Shown: positions 5,061 through 10,717 of the stretch, in pieces | How positions within the stretch are numbered: the first letter of the stretch is position 1 | Layout: every line of letters starts with the position of its first letter | Assembly (NCBI GenBank): GCA_030837825.1 | Contig: JAUQYB010000121.1 | Span: forward strand, 1 to 10,717 | DNA from: Albidovulum sp. | GTDB taxonomy: Bacteria > Pseudomonadota > Alphaproteobacteria > Rhodobacterales > Rhodobacteraceae | DNA: 10,717 nt | Direction: 5' to 3' | Notes under the pieces: generated by a model | What the model was told of the DNA's origin: nothing | The model's input: the letters and a program-made list of their open reading frames with translations, nothing else | Database searches by the model: none | Program-made: the position numbers and the translations under genes

Positions 5061-7136
5061 ATGACCGGGCTTGTGCGTATCGCCACCGCCGAGGGGATCG
5101 CGCGGATCACCATCGACAACCCGCCGCTCAACCTTCTGAGCGCCCCGGTGCGCCAGGGCCTCGCTGCGGCGCTCGATGCGGCCGGGCGGAACCCGGCGGT
5201 GCGGGTGATCGTGCTGGCCGCTGCCGGGCCGACCTGGCCCGCCGGTGCCGACATCCACGAATTCCGCAAGCCGGCAGAAGGCCCGGCGCTGGGCGAGATC
5301 TGCGCGGCCATCGCGCAAAGCCGCAAGCCGGTGATCGCCGCGCTGCGCGGGACGGTGCTTGGCGGCGGGCTGGAGCTGGCGCTTGCCGCGGCGCTGCGGC
5401 TGGCCGAGCCGGGGACCGAGCTTGGTCTGCCGGAGGTGACGCTCGGGCTTCTGCCGGGGGCGGGGGGCACGCAGCGGCTGCCGCGGCTGGTCGGCGCCAA
5501 GGCGGCGCTGGGGCTCCTGCTCAGCGGCCTTCCCGTCGCCGCCCGGCGGGCGGCCGAGATCGGGCTTGTCGACGTGGTGGCCGAAGGCGGCGCCGAGGCC
5601 GCGGCCGGGGCGCTGGCGCGGGCCTTCGTCGCGGGCGGGGCGGAGCTTCCCACCGCTGCCGAGCGCGCCGAGGGGCGCAGCGTCGATCCCGAGGCCTGGC
5701 TTGCCGCCGTTGCCGCGGCGCGCGCCGGGCTGGGACCGGCCCGCCTGCCCGCACCGGCCCGGATCATCGACTGCGTCGAGGCGGCGCTGCTGCTGCCCGA
5801 GGACGAGGGCTTCGCCTACGAGCGCACCGCCTTCGGCGATCTGGTCGAGACGCCGGAGGCGGCGGCGCTGTCGCATGCCTTCCTCGCCGAACGGCGGGCG
5901 GCGCGCGAGGACGATCTCGGGGCGGCCGCGCCGCGGCAGATCACCCGCGCCGGCATCCTCGGCAGCGGCGAGGTGGCGGCCGAGCTGGCGGTCGCGCTGA
6001 TGGCGCTTGGCATCGACGTGACGCTGGTCGGGCAGGACGGCCCGTCGCTGTCGGCCGGGCTCGCCCGCGTCGCGGCGCTTCTGGAGCGCGAGGTGGCCGG
6101 CGGCCGGCTCAGCGCCGCGGGGCGCGCGGCGGACTGGGCGCAGATCGCGGGCGGGCTCGATCCGGCGGATCTGGCGGCGGCGGATCTGATCCTGCTGGAC
6201 GGGGGCGGCGCGGCCGCGGAGGCGGCGCTGCGGCGGATCGCCGGCGTCGCGGGCCCCGGCGCGGTGATCGCGCTGTGCGCGCGGGCGCTGTCGGTCCGGG
6301 CGCCGGGGCTCGACCGTGCGGCGGCGGGGTTCGGGCGCGCGGCCGACCTCGCGGGGCTCGCGCTGCCGCCCCTGCCGGGGGCGCGGCTTCTGGAGATCGC
6401 CACGCTGCCCGGGACCGCGCCGGAGGTGACCGCGACGCTTGCCGCACTTGCCGCCCGCATGGGGCGGCAGGCGGTGCGCACGGTCGACGGCCGGAGCCTT
6501 GGCGCGCGCGTCTTCGCGGCCGGGCGGCTGGCGGCGGACCTGATGGTGGAGGCCGGCGCCTCGCCCTACGGGGTGGACCGGGCGCTGAGGGACTACGGCT
6601 TCGCCGCGGGGCTTTACGAGATGGTGGACCGCGCGGGCCTTGGCGCGGAGGGCGGACGCGCCGGCGCGCGCGACGCGGGCTTCGCCGCGGCGATCGCGGC
6701 CACCGGGCGGACGGGTCGGGCCGCGGGCGGAGGCTATTACCGCTGGCCCGAGGGCGCGGGCGGGCCCGAGGAGGACCGCGAGGTGCTGACGCTGATCGGT
6801 TCGGAGCGGCGCGGCAGGGGCATCGTGCCGCGGCGGGTGACGGCGCCGGAAATCCGCGCCCGGGTGCTGGCCGCGATGGCCAATGCCGGGGCGGAACTGA
6901 TCGAGGCCGGGGCCGCGCGCTGCCCTTCGGACATCGACGTGGCGATGATGGCGGGCTGGGGGTTCCCGCGCTGGAAGGGCGGGCCGATGCAGGTGGCCGA
7001 CGCCACCGGCCTCTTGCCCCTGCGCAAGGAACTGCGCGACTATGCGCGCGAGGGCGAGGCGGTCTGGCAGCCCGCGGCGCTGTTCGACGAGATGATCAAG
7101 AACGGGCTGAGGTTTTCCGACCTGAACGCGGCCTGA
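5061..7136 (+). CDS. FadB/FadJ-type enoyl-CoA hydratase / degenerate 3-hydroxyacyl-CoA dehydrogenase
   Basis: A two-part fatty-acid beta-oxidation protein of about 691 residues, the family's normal length. Numbering is from an ATG at 5055; the ATG at 5061 is preferred because AGGA (5052-5055) sits five bases before it. The N-terminal crotonase domain (about 5-190) has the oxyanion-hole motifs AGADIHEF and GGGLE and both catalytic acids, Glu107 and Glu127, spaced 20 residues apart as in E. coli FadB, so hydratase activity is expected. The dehydrogenase half (about 297-690) keeps the overall layout but not the signatures. The Rossmann loop is GSGEVA instead of GxGxxG; the Ser-Asn-Thr-Ser loop is LCAR; the HFF(S/N)P catalytic histidine segment is ALPPL; the GFxxNR segment is RSLGAR. 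Glu447 (LLEI) and the C-terminal WGFPRWKGGPM block remain. The dehydrogenase is probably inactive or altered. The reading frame is intact, so this is not an obvious pseudogene. Confidence 0.92.
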   Translation: MTGLVRIATAEGIARITIDNPPLNLLSAPVRQGLAAALDAAGRNPAVRVIVLAAAGPTWPAGADIHEFRKPAEGPALGEICAAIAQSRKPVIAALRGTVLGGGLELALAAALRLAEPGTELGLPEVTLGLLPGAGGTQRLPRLVGAKAALGLLLSGLPVAARRAAEIGLVDVVAEGGAEAAAGALARAFVAGGAELPTAAERAEGRSVDPEAWLAAVAAARAGLGPARLPAPARIIDCVEAALLLPEDEGFAYERTAFGDLVETPEAAALSHAFLAERRAAREDDLGAAAPRQITRAGILGSGEVAAELAVALMALGIDVTLVGQDGPSLSAGLARVAALLEREVAGGRLSAAGRAADWAQIAGGLDPADLAAADLILLDGGGAAAEAALRRIAGVAGPGAVIALCARALSVRAPGLDRAAAGFGRAADLAGLALPPLPGARLLEIATLPGTAPEVTATLAALAARMGRQAVRTVDGRSLGARVFAAGRLAADLMVEAGASPYGVDRALRDYGFAAGLYEMVDRAGLGAEGGRAGARDAGFAAAIAATGRTGRAAGGGYYRWPEGAGGPEEDREVLTLIGSERRGRGIVPRRVTAPEIRARVLAAMANAGAELIEAGAARCPSDIDVAMMAGWGFPRWKGGPMQVADATGLLPLRKELRDYAREGEAVWQPAALFDEMIKNGLRFSDLNAA

Positions 7137-7168
7137 CCTGAACGCGGCCTGACCTGAACGCGTCTTGA
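7121..7168. repeat. Three 16-bp tandem copies across the end of the hydratase gene
   Basis: cctgaacgcggcctga occurs at 7121-7136 and 7137-7152 exactly and at 7153-7168 with two changes. The first copy encodes the last codons and TGA stop of the FadB/FadJ-like gene. Because 16 is not a multiple of three, successive copies place TGA in shifting frames, creating back-up stops. Confidence 0.9.
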
Positions 7169-7195
7169 CCGGCCGCGCGCCGGACCCGGGCCGCG

Positions 7196-7411
7196 TCAGG
7201 CCATCAGGATGCCCACGACCACCAGCATCAGCCCCAGCGCCGAGACCAGGAGTGCCGCGAAGTTGAGCGCGACCACGCGCTGGAGCCGGGTGCGGAGGTC
7301 GGCGTCGGAAAGCCCCGCCTTGCGCGCCGCGGCTACCTTCGCGATGCACCAGACAAGACCGGCGAGGCCCAGAAGCGTCACCGCCGCGCCCGTCCAGATG
7401 AGCCAGTCCAT
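7196..7411 (-). CDS. Small two-helix membrane protein of unknown function
   Basis: A 71-residue protein. Two hydrophobic stretches, about residues 3-25 (WLIWTGAAVTLLGLAGLVWC) and 46-70 (VALNFAALLVSALGLMLVVV), flank a short polar, Arg/Lys/Asp-containing loop, which predicts a hairpin in the inner membrane. A GGGGGAG ribosome-binding site (7417-7423) lies five bases before the ATG. The gene converges with the hydratase gene (60 bp between stops) and diverges from gapR (131 bp). It resembles short conserved hypothetical proteins of Rhodobacteraceae, but I recognise no named family. The clean ribosome-binding site and membrane pattern make it likely to be real. Confidence 0.75.
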   Translation of the reverse strand: MDWLIWTGAAVTLLGLAGLVWCIAKVAAARKAGLSDADLRTRLQRVVALNFAALLVSALGLMLVVVGILMA

Positions 7412-7484
7412 CGCATCTCCCCCGTGGTCCCGATGCCGTCCGGACCGCCCTAGCCGGAAGCCGCCCGGGCCGCAAGAGCGGGGC

Positions 7485-7513
7485 TTGAAGCGCGCCGGCC
7501 GAGCCTCTAGTCA
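7485..7513 (+). promoter_or_regulatory. Candidate sigma-70-type promoter of gapR
   Basis: TTGAAG (7485-7490) and TAGTCA (7508-7513) are separated by 17 bp, giving a start near 7520 and a 23-nt leader with GGGAG at 7531-7535. The spacing is ideal and the hexamers moderate. Confidence 0.45.
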
Positions 7514-7542
7514 GGGCGCCGACCGTCAACGGGAGACAAGCC

Positions 7543-7803
7543 ATGAACGACGCGGTGTCCGACGCTACCTATACCATCGCCGCCGATGAGCTTCGCCAGT
7601 TCATCGAGCGCTACGAGCATCTGGAGGCGGAGAAGAAGGACATCGCCGACCAGCAGAAGGAAGTCATGGCCGAGGCGAAGGGCCGCGGCTACGACACCGG
7701 GGTCATGCGCAAGGTCATCGCGCTTCGACGCCGCGACAAGGACGACATCGCCGAGGAGGAGGCGGTGCTGGAGATGTACAAGGCGGCGCTCGGGATGGCC
7801 TGA
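7543..7803 (+). CDS. gapR: GapR (DUF2312) nucleoid-associated protein
   Basis: An 86-residue protein with the whole GapR/DUF2312 pattern: ELRQFIERYEHLEAEKKDIADQ (from residue 16) forms the long first helix, followed by EVMAEAKGRGYD, MRKVIALRRRDKDD and EEEAVLEMYKAALGM at the end. In Caulobacter this protein binds overtwisted, AT-rich DNA ahead of replication and transcription complexes as a DNA-encircling oligomer and stimulates type II topoisomerases. The Arg/Lys-rich second half supplies the DNA-facing surface. Length matches the family (about 85-90). The ATG at 7543 has GGGAG seven bases upstream. It is a single gene, divergent from the small membrane protein and followed by a strong inverted repeat, so it is likely transcribed alone. 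Confidence 0.95.
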   Translation: MNDAVSDATYTIAADELRQFIERYEHLEAEKKDIADQQKEVMAEAKGRGYDTGVMRKVIALRRRDKDDIAEEEAVLEMYKAALGMA

Positions 7804-7846
7804 GGCGGCGGCAGGCAGGGGCTGCCCGCTTGCCCGGACCGGGGCT

Positions 7847-7876
7847 GTCACTCCGCTGGCGGCACGGCGGAGTGAC
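7847..7876 (+). terminator. 10-bp perfect inverted repeat downstream of gapR
   Basis: gtcactccgc and gcggagtgac pair perfectly around a 10-nt loop, 43 bases after the gapR stop. Two more loop pairs (U-G and G-C) are possible. No T-tract follows, so it may act as a processing or stability hairpin or a Rho-independent-like end in a GC-rich genome. Confidence 0.55.
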
Positions 7877-8123
7877 GATCCTCCCGACGGCCTGACCACC
7901 CGGGCGCGGGCATCCCGCGCTGCGGCCGACGGCAGATCGTCCGTGCGCGCCGCAACCCCCGAGGCGCATTGCGGGGCCCCCCGTTCCGCCCGCGGCCGGC
8001 CTTCGCATCCTGCGTGTTGCGGGGGCCCGGGTCGGGGGCCAACCGGGGGCCAAGTCGGGGCCAAGTCGGGGGGACCCGGGGCGTCTGCCCGGCGACGTGC
8101 CGGCGGCGCGGCGTTTGGCGTCT
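7877..8123. other. Convergent intergenic region with a G-rich block
   Basis: No gene or RNA is recognisable between the gapR hairpin and the stop of the minus-strand gene. The left part is plain GC-rich sequence with a TTGCGGG(G)GCCC motif repeated at about 7969 and 8017. The right part is the G-run array described separately. Confidence 0.5.
8034..8073 (+). repeat. Tandem ggggccaa(g)tc repeats forming a G-quadruplex motif
   Basis: Four runs of four to six G (8034-8038, 8045-8049, 8057-8060, 8068-8073) are separated by loops of 6, 7 and 7 nt (ccaacc, ccaagtc, ccaagtc). This satisfies the standard G3+N1-7 quadruplex pattern on the plus strand. It comes from an 11-bp tandem repeat, with more G-runs just outside (8021, 8029, 8078). 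It lies about 50 bp beyond the stop of the minus-strand gene. Confidence 0.75.
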
Positions 8124-8999
8124 TCAGGGGGCGAGGAAGCTCACCCCCGGCATCGCCGCGATCTCGGCGCAGTCGGCGTCATAGGCCTCGGTCATCGCCG
8201 CGACCAGCGCCCCGGTCCAGCCGGGAAGCGTGATCTCGACCTCCATCTCCTCGGGCCGGGCGTGTTTTTGCAGGAACGCCGCCGTGGCGCGCCTTCGCTG
8301 GGCGGTGCTGCGCGGTGCATGCGCCTCGAAGAAGGCCTTGAGCGCGGCGAGCCCCTCCTCGGTGATCAGCGTGCCGACGAGGTCGTAGTCGCCCTCCAGC
8401 GCCTCGCCCTCGCCGACGCCGGCGATGGCGCGGAGCACCTCGGGCCAGAGCAGCGGCAGATCCTCGGCGCACCAGATGGTGAGCGCGACCCCCGGAACCT
8501 GGGCCAGCACGCGGCGGATCACCGGCGCCCAGCGCAGGCTCGCGGGCGACGAGCCGCTCATGATCATGTCGTAGCTCGCCTCGGCCGCGCGGTCGAGAAG
8601 CGCGGGAACCAGCGTTGCGGGGTTCTTGAGCGCGAGGAAGAACTCCGCCCCCGCGCCGGGAAAGAGATTGGCATAGGCCGCGATCCGCGCCGGCGCGGTG
8701 GGATAGAGCCCGTCCGGCCCGATCGCGTTCGCAGGGAAGCACAGGAGGCTGTCGTGGCTGAGGACGAGCCGCTCGAACGGCCCCTCTTCGCCCAGCGCGT
8801 CGAGGATCACCTGCCAGGTGTCGGGCCCCGCCGGCGCGCCCCTGAGCGTCTTGGCCACCTTGGGCAGAAGCTGGCGGTAGGAGCGGGGCGAGGGCACGGC
8901 GATGCCCTGGGCTGCAAGCCTGCCGCGGTTCTTCAGGAGCGCGCGGACCAGCCGGTCCTCGTCGGTCCCGTGCACCCCGAGATGATAGGCGATCTGCAT
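8124..8999 (-). CDS. Conserved-looking protein of unknown function, faint sulfotransferase-like N-terminus
   Basis: A 291-residue soluble protein without signal peptide or membrane helices. The start MQIAYHLGVHGTDEDR, then LLKNRGRLAAQGIAVP (about 22-36), is laid out like bacterial sulfotransferase-type P-loop proteins (I-H-I-G-x-H-K-T-G-T, then xNRxxLxxxGIxYP), but the Lys-Thr-Gly-Thr nucleotide-binding residues are replaced by Gly-Thr-Asp-Glu-Asp, so PAPS binding is doubtful. Middle blocks with a clear globular pattern are LVLSHDSLLCFPANA, YANLFPGAGAEFFLALKNP and VALTIWCAEDLPLLWPEVLR; the C-terminus is a helix ending in AEIAAMPGVSFLAP. It looks like a Rhodobacteraceae hypothetical protein. 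The ATG at 8999 is the natural start; a GGGAGGGG stretch lies about 9-16 bases upstream. The gene is divergent from the ABC permease. Function not assigned. Confidence 0.85.
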   Translation of the reverse strand: MQIAYHLGVHGTDEDRLVRALLKNRGRLAAQGIAVPSPRSYRQLLPKVAKTLRGAPAGPDTWQVILDALGEEGPFERLVLSHDSLLCFPANAIGPDGLYPTAPARIAAYANLFPGAGAEFFLALKNPATLVPALLDRAAEASYDMIMSGSSPASLRWAPVIRRVLAQVPGVALTIWCAEDLPLLWPEVLRAIAGVGEGEALEGDYDLVGTLITEEGLAALKAFFEAHAPRSTAQRRRATAAFLQKHARPEEMEVEITLPGWTGALVAAMTEAYDADCAEIAAMPGVSFLAP

Positions 9000-9115
9000 G
9001 CGGTCCGGTCCCCTCCCGGCCTGTCCCCGGGGGCGAACCTATACGCCCGCGCTGGACAGGGGAACCGCTTTCCTCTAACCCGCCGGGCATGGTGGCCGGG
9101 CAAAACAGTCAGTCA
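9000..9115. promoter_or_regulatory. Divergent promoter region between the hypothetical and permease genes
   Basis: On the minus strand TATAGG (9038-9043) is a fair -10 for the hypothetical gene, with no clear -35. On the plus strand TGGACA (9053-9058) and TCTAAC (9074-9079) are a weak promoter pair (15-bp spacer) for the permease. A 7-bp inverted repeat, cctgtcc (9020-9026) and ggacagg (9054-9060), brackets the minus-strand -10 and could be an operator. I see no Fur- or Irr-type iron box. Confidence 0.35.
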
Positions 9116-10717
9116 ATGACCACTTCCCGCACGGCGCGGACCCGTCGCGCGGCGGGCGCGGGAGGCGGGCTCTGGTCGGCGGGCGCGGTGCTGATCGCGC
9201 TCTTGGTGGTGCTGCCGGTGGCATCGGTCCTGGTGCTGGCCTTCCATCCGACCGAGAACATCTGGCCGCATCTTCTGGCGACGACCTTGCCGCGCTATGC
9301 GGCGAACACCCTGGTCCTGACGCTCTCGACCGGCGTCCTTGCCGCGGCGGTGGGCACCGGGGCGGCGTGGCTGGTGACGATGTACCGCTTTCCCCTGTCG
9401 GGGCTGCTGGAGTGGCTGCTGCTGCTGCCGCTTGCCATCCCGGCCTATATCGGCGCCTATGCGCTGGTCGATTTCCTCGACTATTCGGGCCCGGTGCAGG
9501 TGGCGCTGCGCGAGGCGGCGGGGTGGGAAACCGCGCGCGACTACTGGTTTCCGACCGTCCGGTCGCGGGGGGCGGCGGTCCTGGTGCTGGCGGCGGCGCT
9601 TTACCCTTACGTCTACATGCTGGCCCGCGCCGCCTTCCGCGAACAGTCTGCGGGCAGCTACGAGGTGGCGCGCGCGCTGGGGGCGGGGCCGGTGGGGCTG
9701 TTCCTAAAGGTCGGCCTGCCGCTGGCGCGGCCCGCCATCGCCGCCGGCGCCGCGATCGTGATGATGGAGACGGTGAACGACTTCGGGGTCGTCGACTTCT
9801 TCGCCGTCCAGACCCTGACCACCGGCATCTTCACGGTCTGGCTGGAAACCGGCAACGCCGGCGGCGCGGCGCAGATCGCCTGCGTGATCCTTGCGGTGAT
9901 CCTCGCGCTTGTGGCGCTGGAGAAGGTCAGCCGGCGCAACTCGCGCTACTACCAGTCCGCCCGCCAGCCGCGCCCGGTGACCAAGGTCGTCCTTTCGCGG
10001 GGCGCGGGGGCGGCGGCCACGGTGCTCTGCGCCCTGCCGGTGGCCTTCGGCTTCGTGCTGCCGCTCGGCGTGATCGCGGGCCACGCGCTCGACAAGCCCG
10101 GGGCCTGGATCAGTGCGGGGCTCGGACGGGCCTTCCTGAACACGCTGACGGTCGGCGGCGGGGCGGCGGCGCTGACCGTTCTCGGCGCGGTCTTCATGGT
10201 CTATGGCGTCCGCCTCACCGGCCGGCGGCTGCCGAAGCTCGTCCTGCCGGTGACGACGATCGGCTATGCCGCGCCGGGGGCGGTGCTGGCGGTGGGCATC
10301 CTGATCCCGGTCGCGGCGCTGGACCACCGGGTGGCCGATCTGGTGCTGGCGGTGACCGGCCACGACCCCGGGCTGATCCTGACCGGTTCGGCGGCGGCGA
10401 TCGTGCTGGCCTATTTCGTCCGCTTCTTCGCCATTGCCCAGGGCGCGGCCGATGCGGCCTTCGGCCGGGTGCCGCCGTCCCTGCCGATGGCGGCGCGTTC
10501 GCTCGGCCGCAGCGCGGGGGGCGCGCTGCGCGAGGTCTACCTGCCCTTGATGAAGGGCTCGGTGGGCACCGCGCTTCTTCTCGTCTTCGTCGACTGCGTC
10601 AAGGAACTGCCGGCGACGCTGCTGCTCAGGCCCTTCAACTACGACACGCTCGCCACCCGCGCGCATGAGAAGGCGAGCCTCGAGAACATCGCCGAGGCGG
10701 CGCCGCCGGCGCTTCTG
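9116..10717 (+). CDS. Fe(III)-type ABC transporter permease (FbpB/AfuB family), 3' truncated
   Basis: Open without a stop to the right edge (534 codons seen); family proteins are about 550-560 residues, so only the last helix or so is missing. It is a fused double permease: two BPD_transp_1-type halves, each with an EAA loop that contacts the ATPase, at about residues 183-212 (EVARALGAGPVGLF then LPLARPAI) and 458-487 (MAARSLGRSAGG then LPLMKGS). Both halves are strongly hydrophobic, beginning with a helix at about 17-40. The ENIWPHLLATTLPRY segment and the late KELPATLLLRPFNYDTLATR block are hallmarks of ferric-ion permeases. It would pass Fe3+ from a periplasmic binding protein across the inner membrane; the binding protein and ATPase are not in the window. 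The ATG at 9116 gives the usual MTTxR start; ATG 9089 is in frame and would add nine residues. Neither has a clear Shine-Dalgarno site. Confidence 0.94.
   Translation, partial: MTTSRTARTRRAAGAGGGLWSAGAVLIALLVVLPVASVLVLAFHPTENIWPHLLATTLPRYAANTLVLTLSTGVLAAAVGTGAAWLVTMYRFPLSGLLEWLLLLPLAIPAYIGAYALVDFLDYSGPVQVALREAAGWETARDYWFPTVRSRGAAVLVLAAALYPYVYMLARAAFREQSAGSYEVARALGAGPVGLFLKVGLPLARPAIAAGAAIVMMETVNDFGVVDFFAVQTLTTGIFTVWLETGNAGGAAQIACVILAVILALVALEKVSRRNSRYYQSARQPRPVTKVVLSRGAGAAATVLCALPVAFGFVLPLGVIAGHALDKPGAWISAGLGRAFLNTLTVGGGAAALTVLGAVFMVYGVRLTGRRLPKLVLPVTTIGYAAPGAVLAVGILIPVAALDHRVADLVLAVTGHDPGLILTGSAAAIVLAYFVRFFAIAQGAADAAFGRVPPSLPMAARSLGRSAGGALREVYLPLMKGSVGTALLLVFVDCVKELPATLLLRPFNYDTLATRAHEKASLENIAEAAPPALL

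Noticed and set aside
4587..7544. A 985-codon minus-strand frame and a 748-codon plus-strand frame (4895-7141) over the hydratase gene
   Set aside because: They overlap the FadB/FadJ-like and DksA-like genes, which have clear motifs. The alternative translations are Arg/Gly/Ala-rich without any domain.
7804..8123. A tRNA or other structured RNA gene
   Set aside because: No cloverleaf arms or T-loop sequence could be found; only a single 10-bp hairpin and G-runs are present.
8097..9119. Open frames opposite to or out of frame with the minus-strand hypothetical gene (8097-9119 plus, 8179-9090 minus)
   Set aside because: The 8124-8999 frame has normal amino-acid composition and a globular pattern; the others are Arg/Gly-rich shadows.
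9367..10668. A 433-codon plus-strand frame and a 320-codon minus-strand frame (9704-10666)
   Set aside because: The true gene is the frame starting at 9116, which has permease EAA loops and membrane helices but runs off the window without a stop. These are its shadows.

Overview
This is a very GC-rich window with alphaproteobacterial gene content, most likely from Rhodobacterales/Rhodobacteraceae. The assignment rests on a GapR (DUF2312) nucleoid protein, the Rhodobacterales-type FliM/FliN-like protein, a TIGR01244 rhodanese-like protein, an FnrL-type TTGAC-N4-ATCAA box and very high GC at third codon positions. Nothing in the window marks a phage, plasmid, IS element or CRISPR array. The genes look chromosomal and housekeeping or accessory, with one odd repeat-rich gap.

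Layout: (1) 2-1441 (+), the 3' part of a symporter-sensor histidine kinase fusion (end of an SLC5-like domain, STAC-like linker, HisKA, HATPase), cut by the left edge. (2) 1620-2783 (+), a divergent FliM/FliN (SpoA-domain) protein behind a possible CtrA-like box. (3) 2784-3885, about 1.1 kb with no credible gene, filled with degenerate direct repeats. The repeats continue into the last codons of the next gene, so the end of that gene is itself a repeat copy. (4) 3886-4314 (-), a small rhodanese-like TIGR01244 protein. (5) 4645-4968 (+), a short DksA/TraR-type C4 zinc-finger protein behind a perfect FNR box placed as expected for oxygen-responsive activation. (6) 5061-7136 (+), a FadB/FadJ-type two-domain beta-oxidation protein whose hydratase half has its catalytic residues but whose dehydrogenase half has lost most of its signature residues. 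(7) 7196-7411 (-), a two-helix membrane peptide, divergent from (8) gapR at 7543-7803 (+). (9) 7804-8123, a gap with a 10-bp perfect inverted repeat and a G-quadruplex-type run. (10) 8124-8999 (-), a conserved-looking protein of unknown function with a faint sulfotransferase-like N-terminus. (11) 9116-10717 (+), an Fe(III)-type ABC transporter permease cut by the right edge.

Most genes here are single units in alternating orientation, not one operon, so no shared pathway is claimed. The points most worth following are the repeat field that includes a gene's 3' end, the degraded dehydrogenase domain, and the predicted anaerobic control of the DksA-like gene. I found no convincing new multi-gene defence or mobile system.
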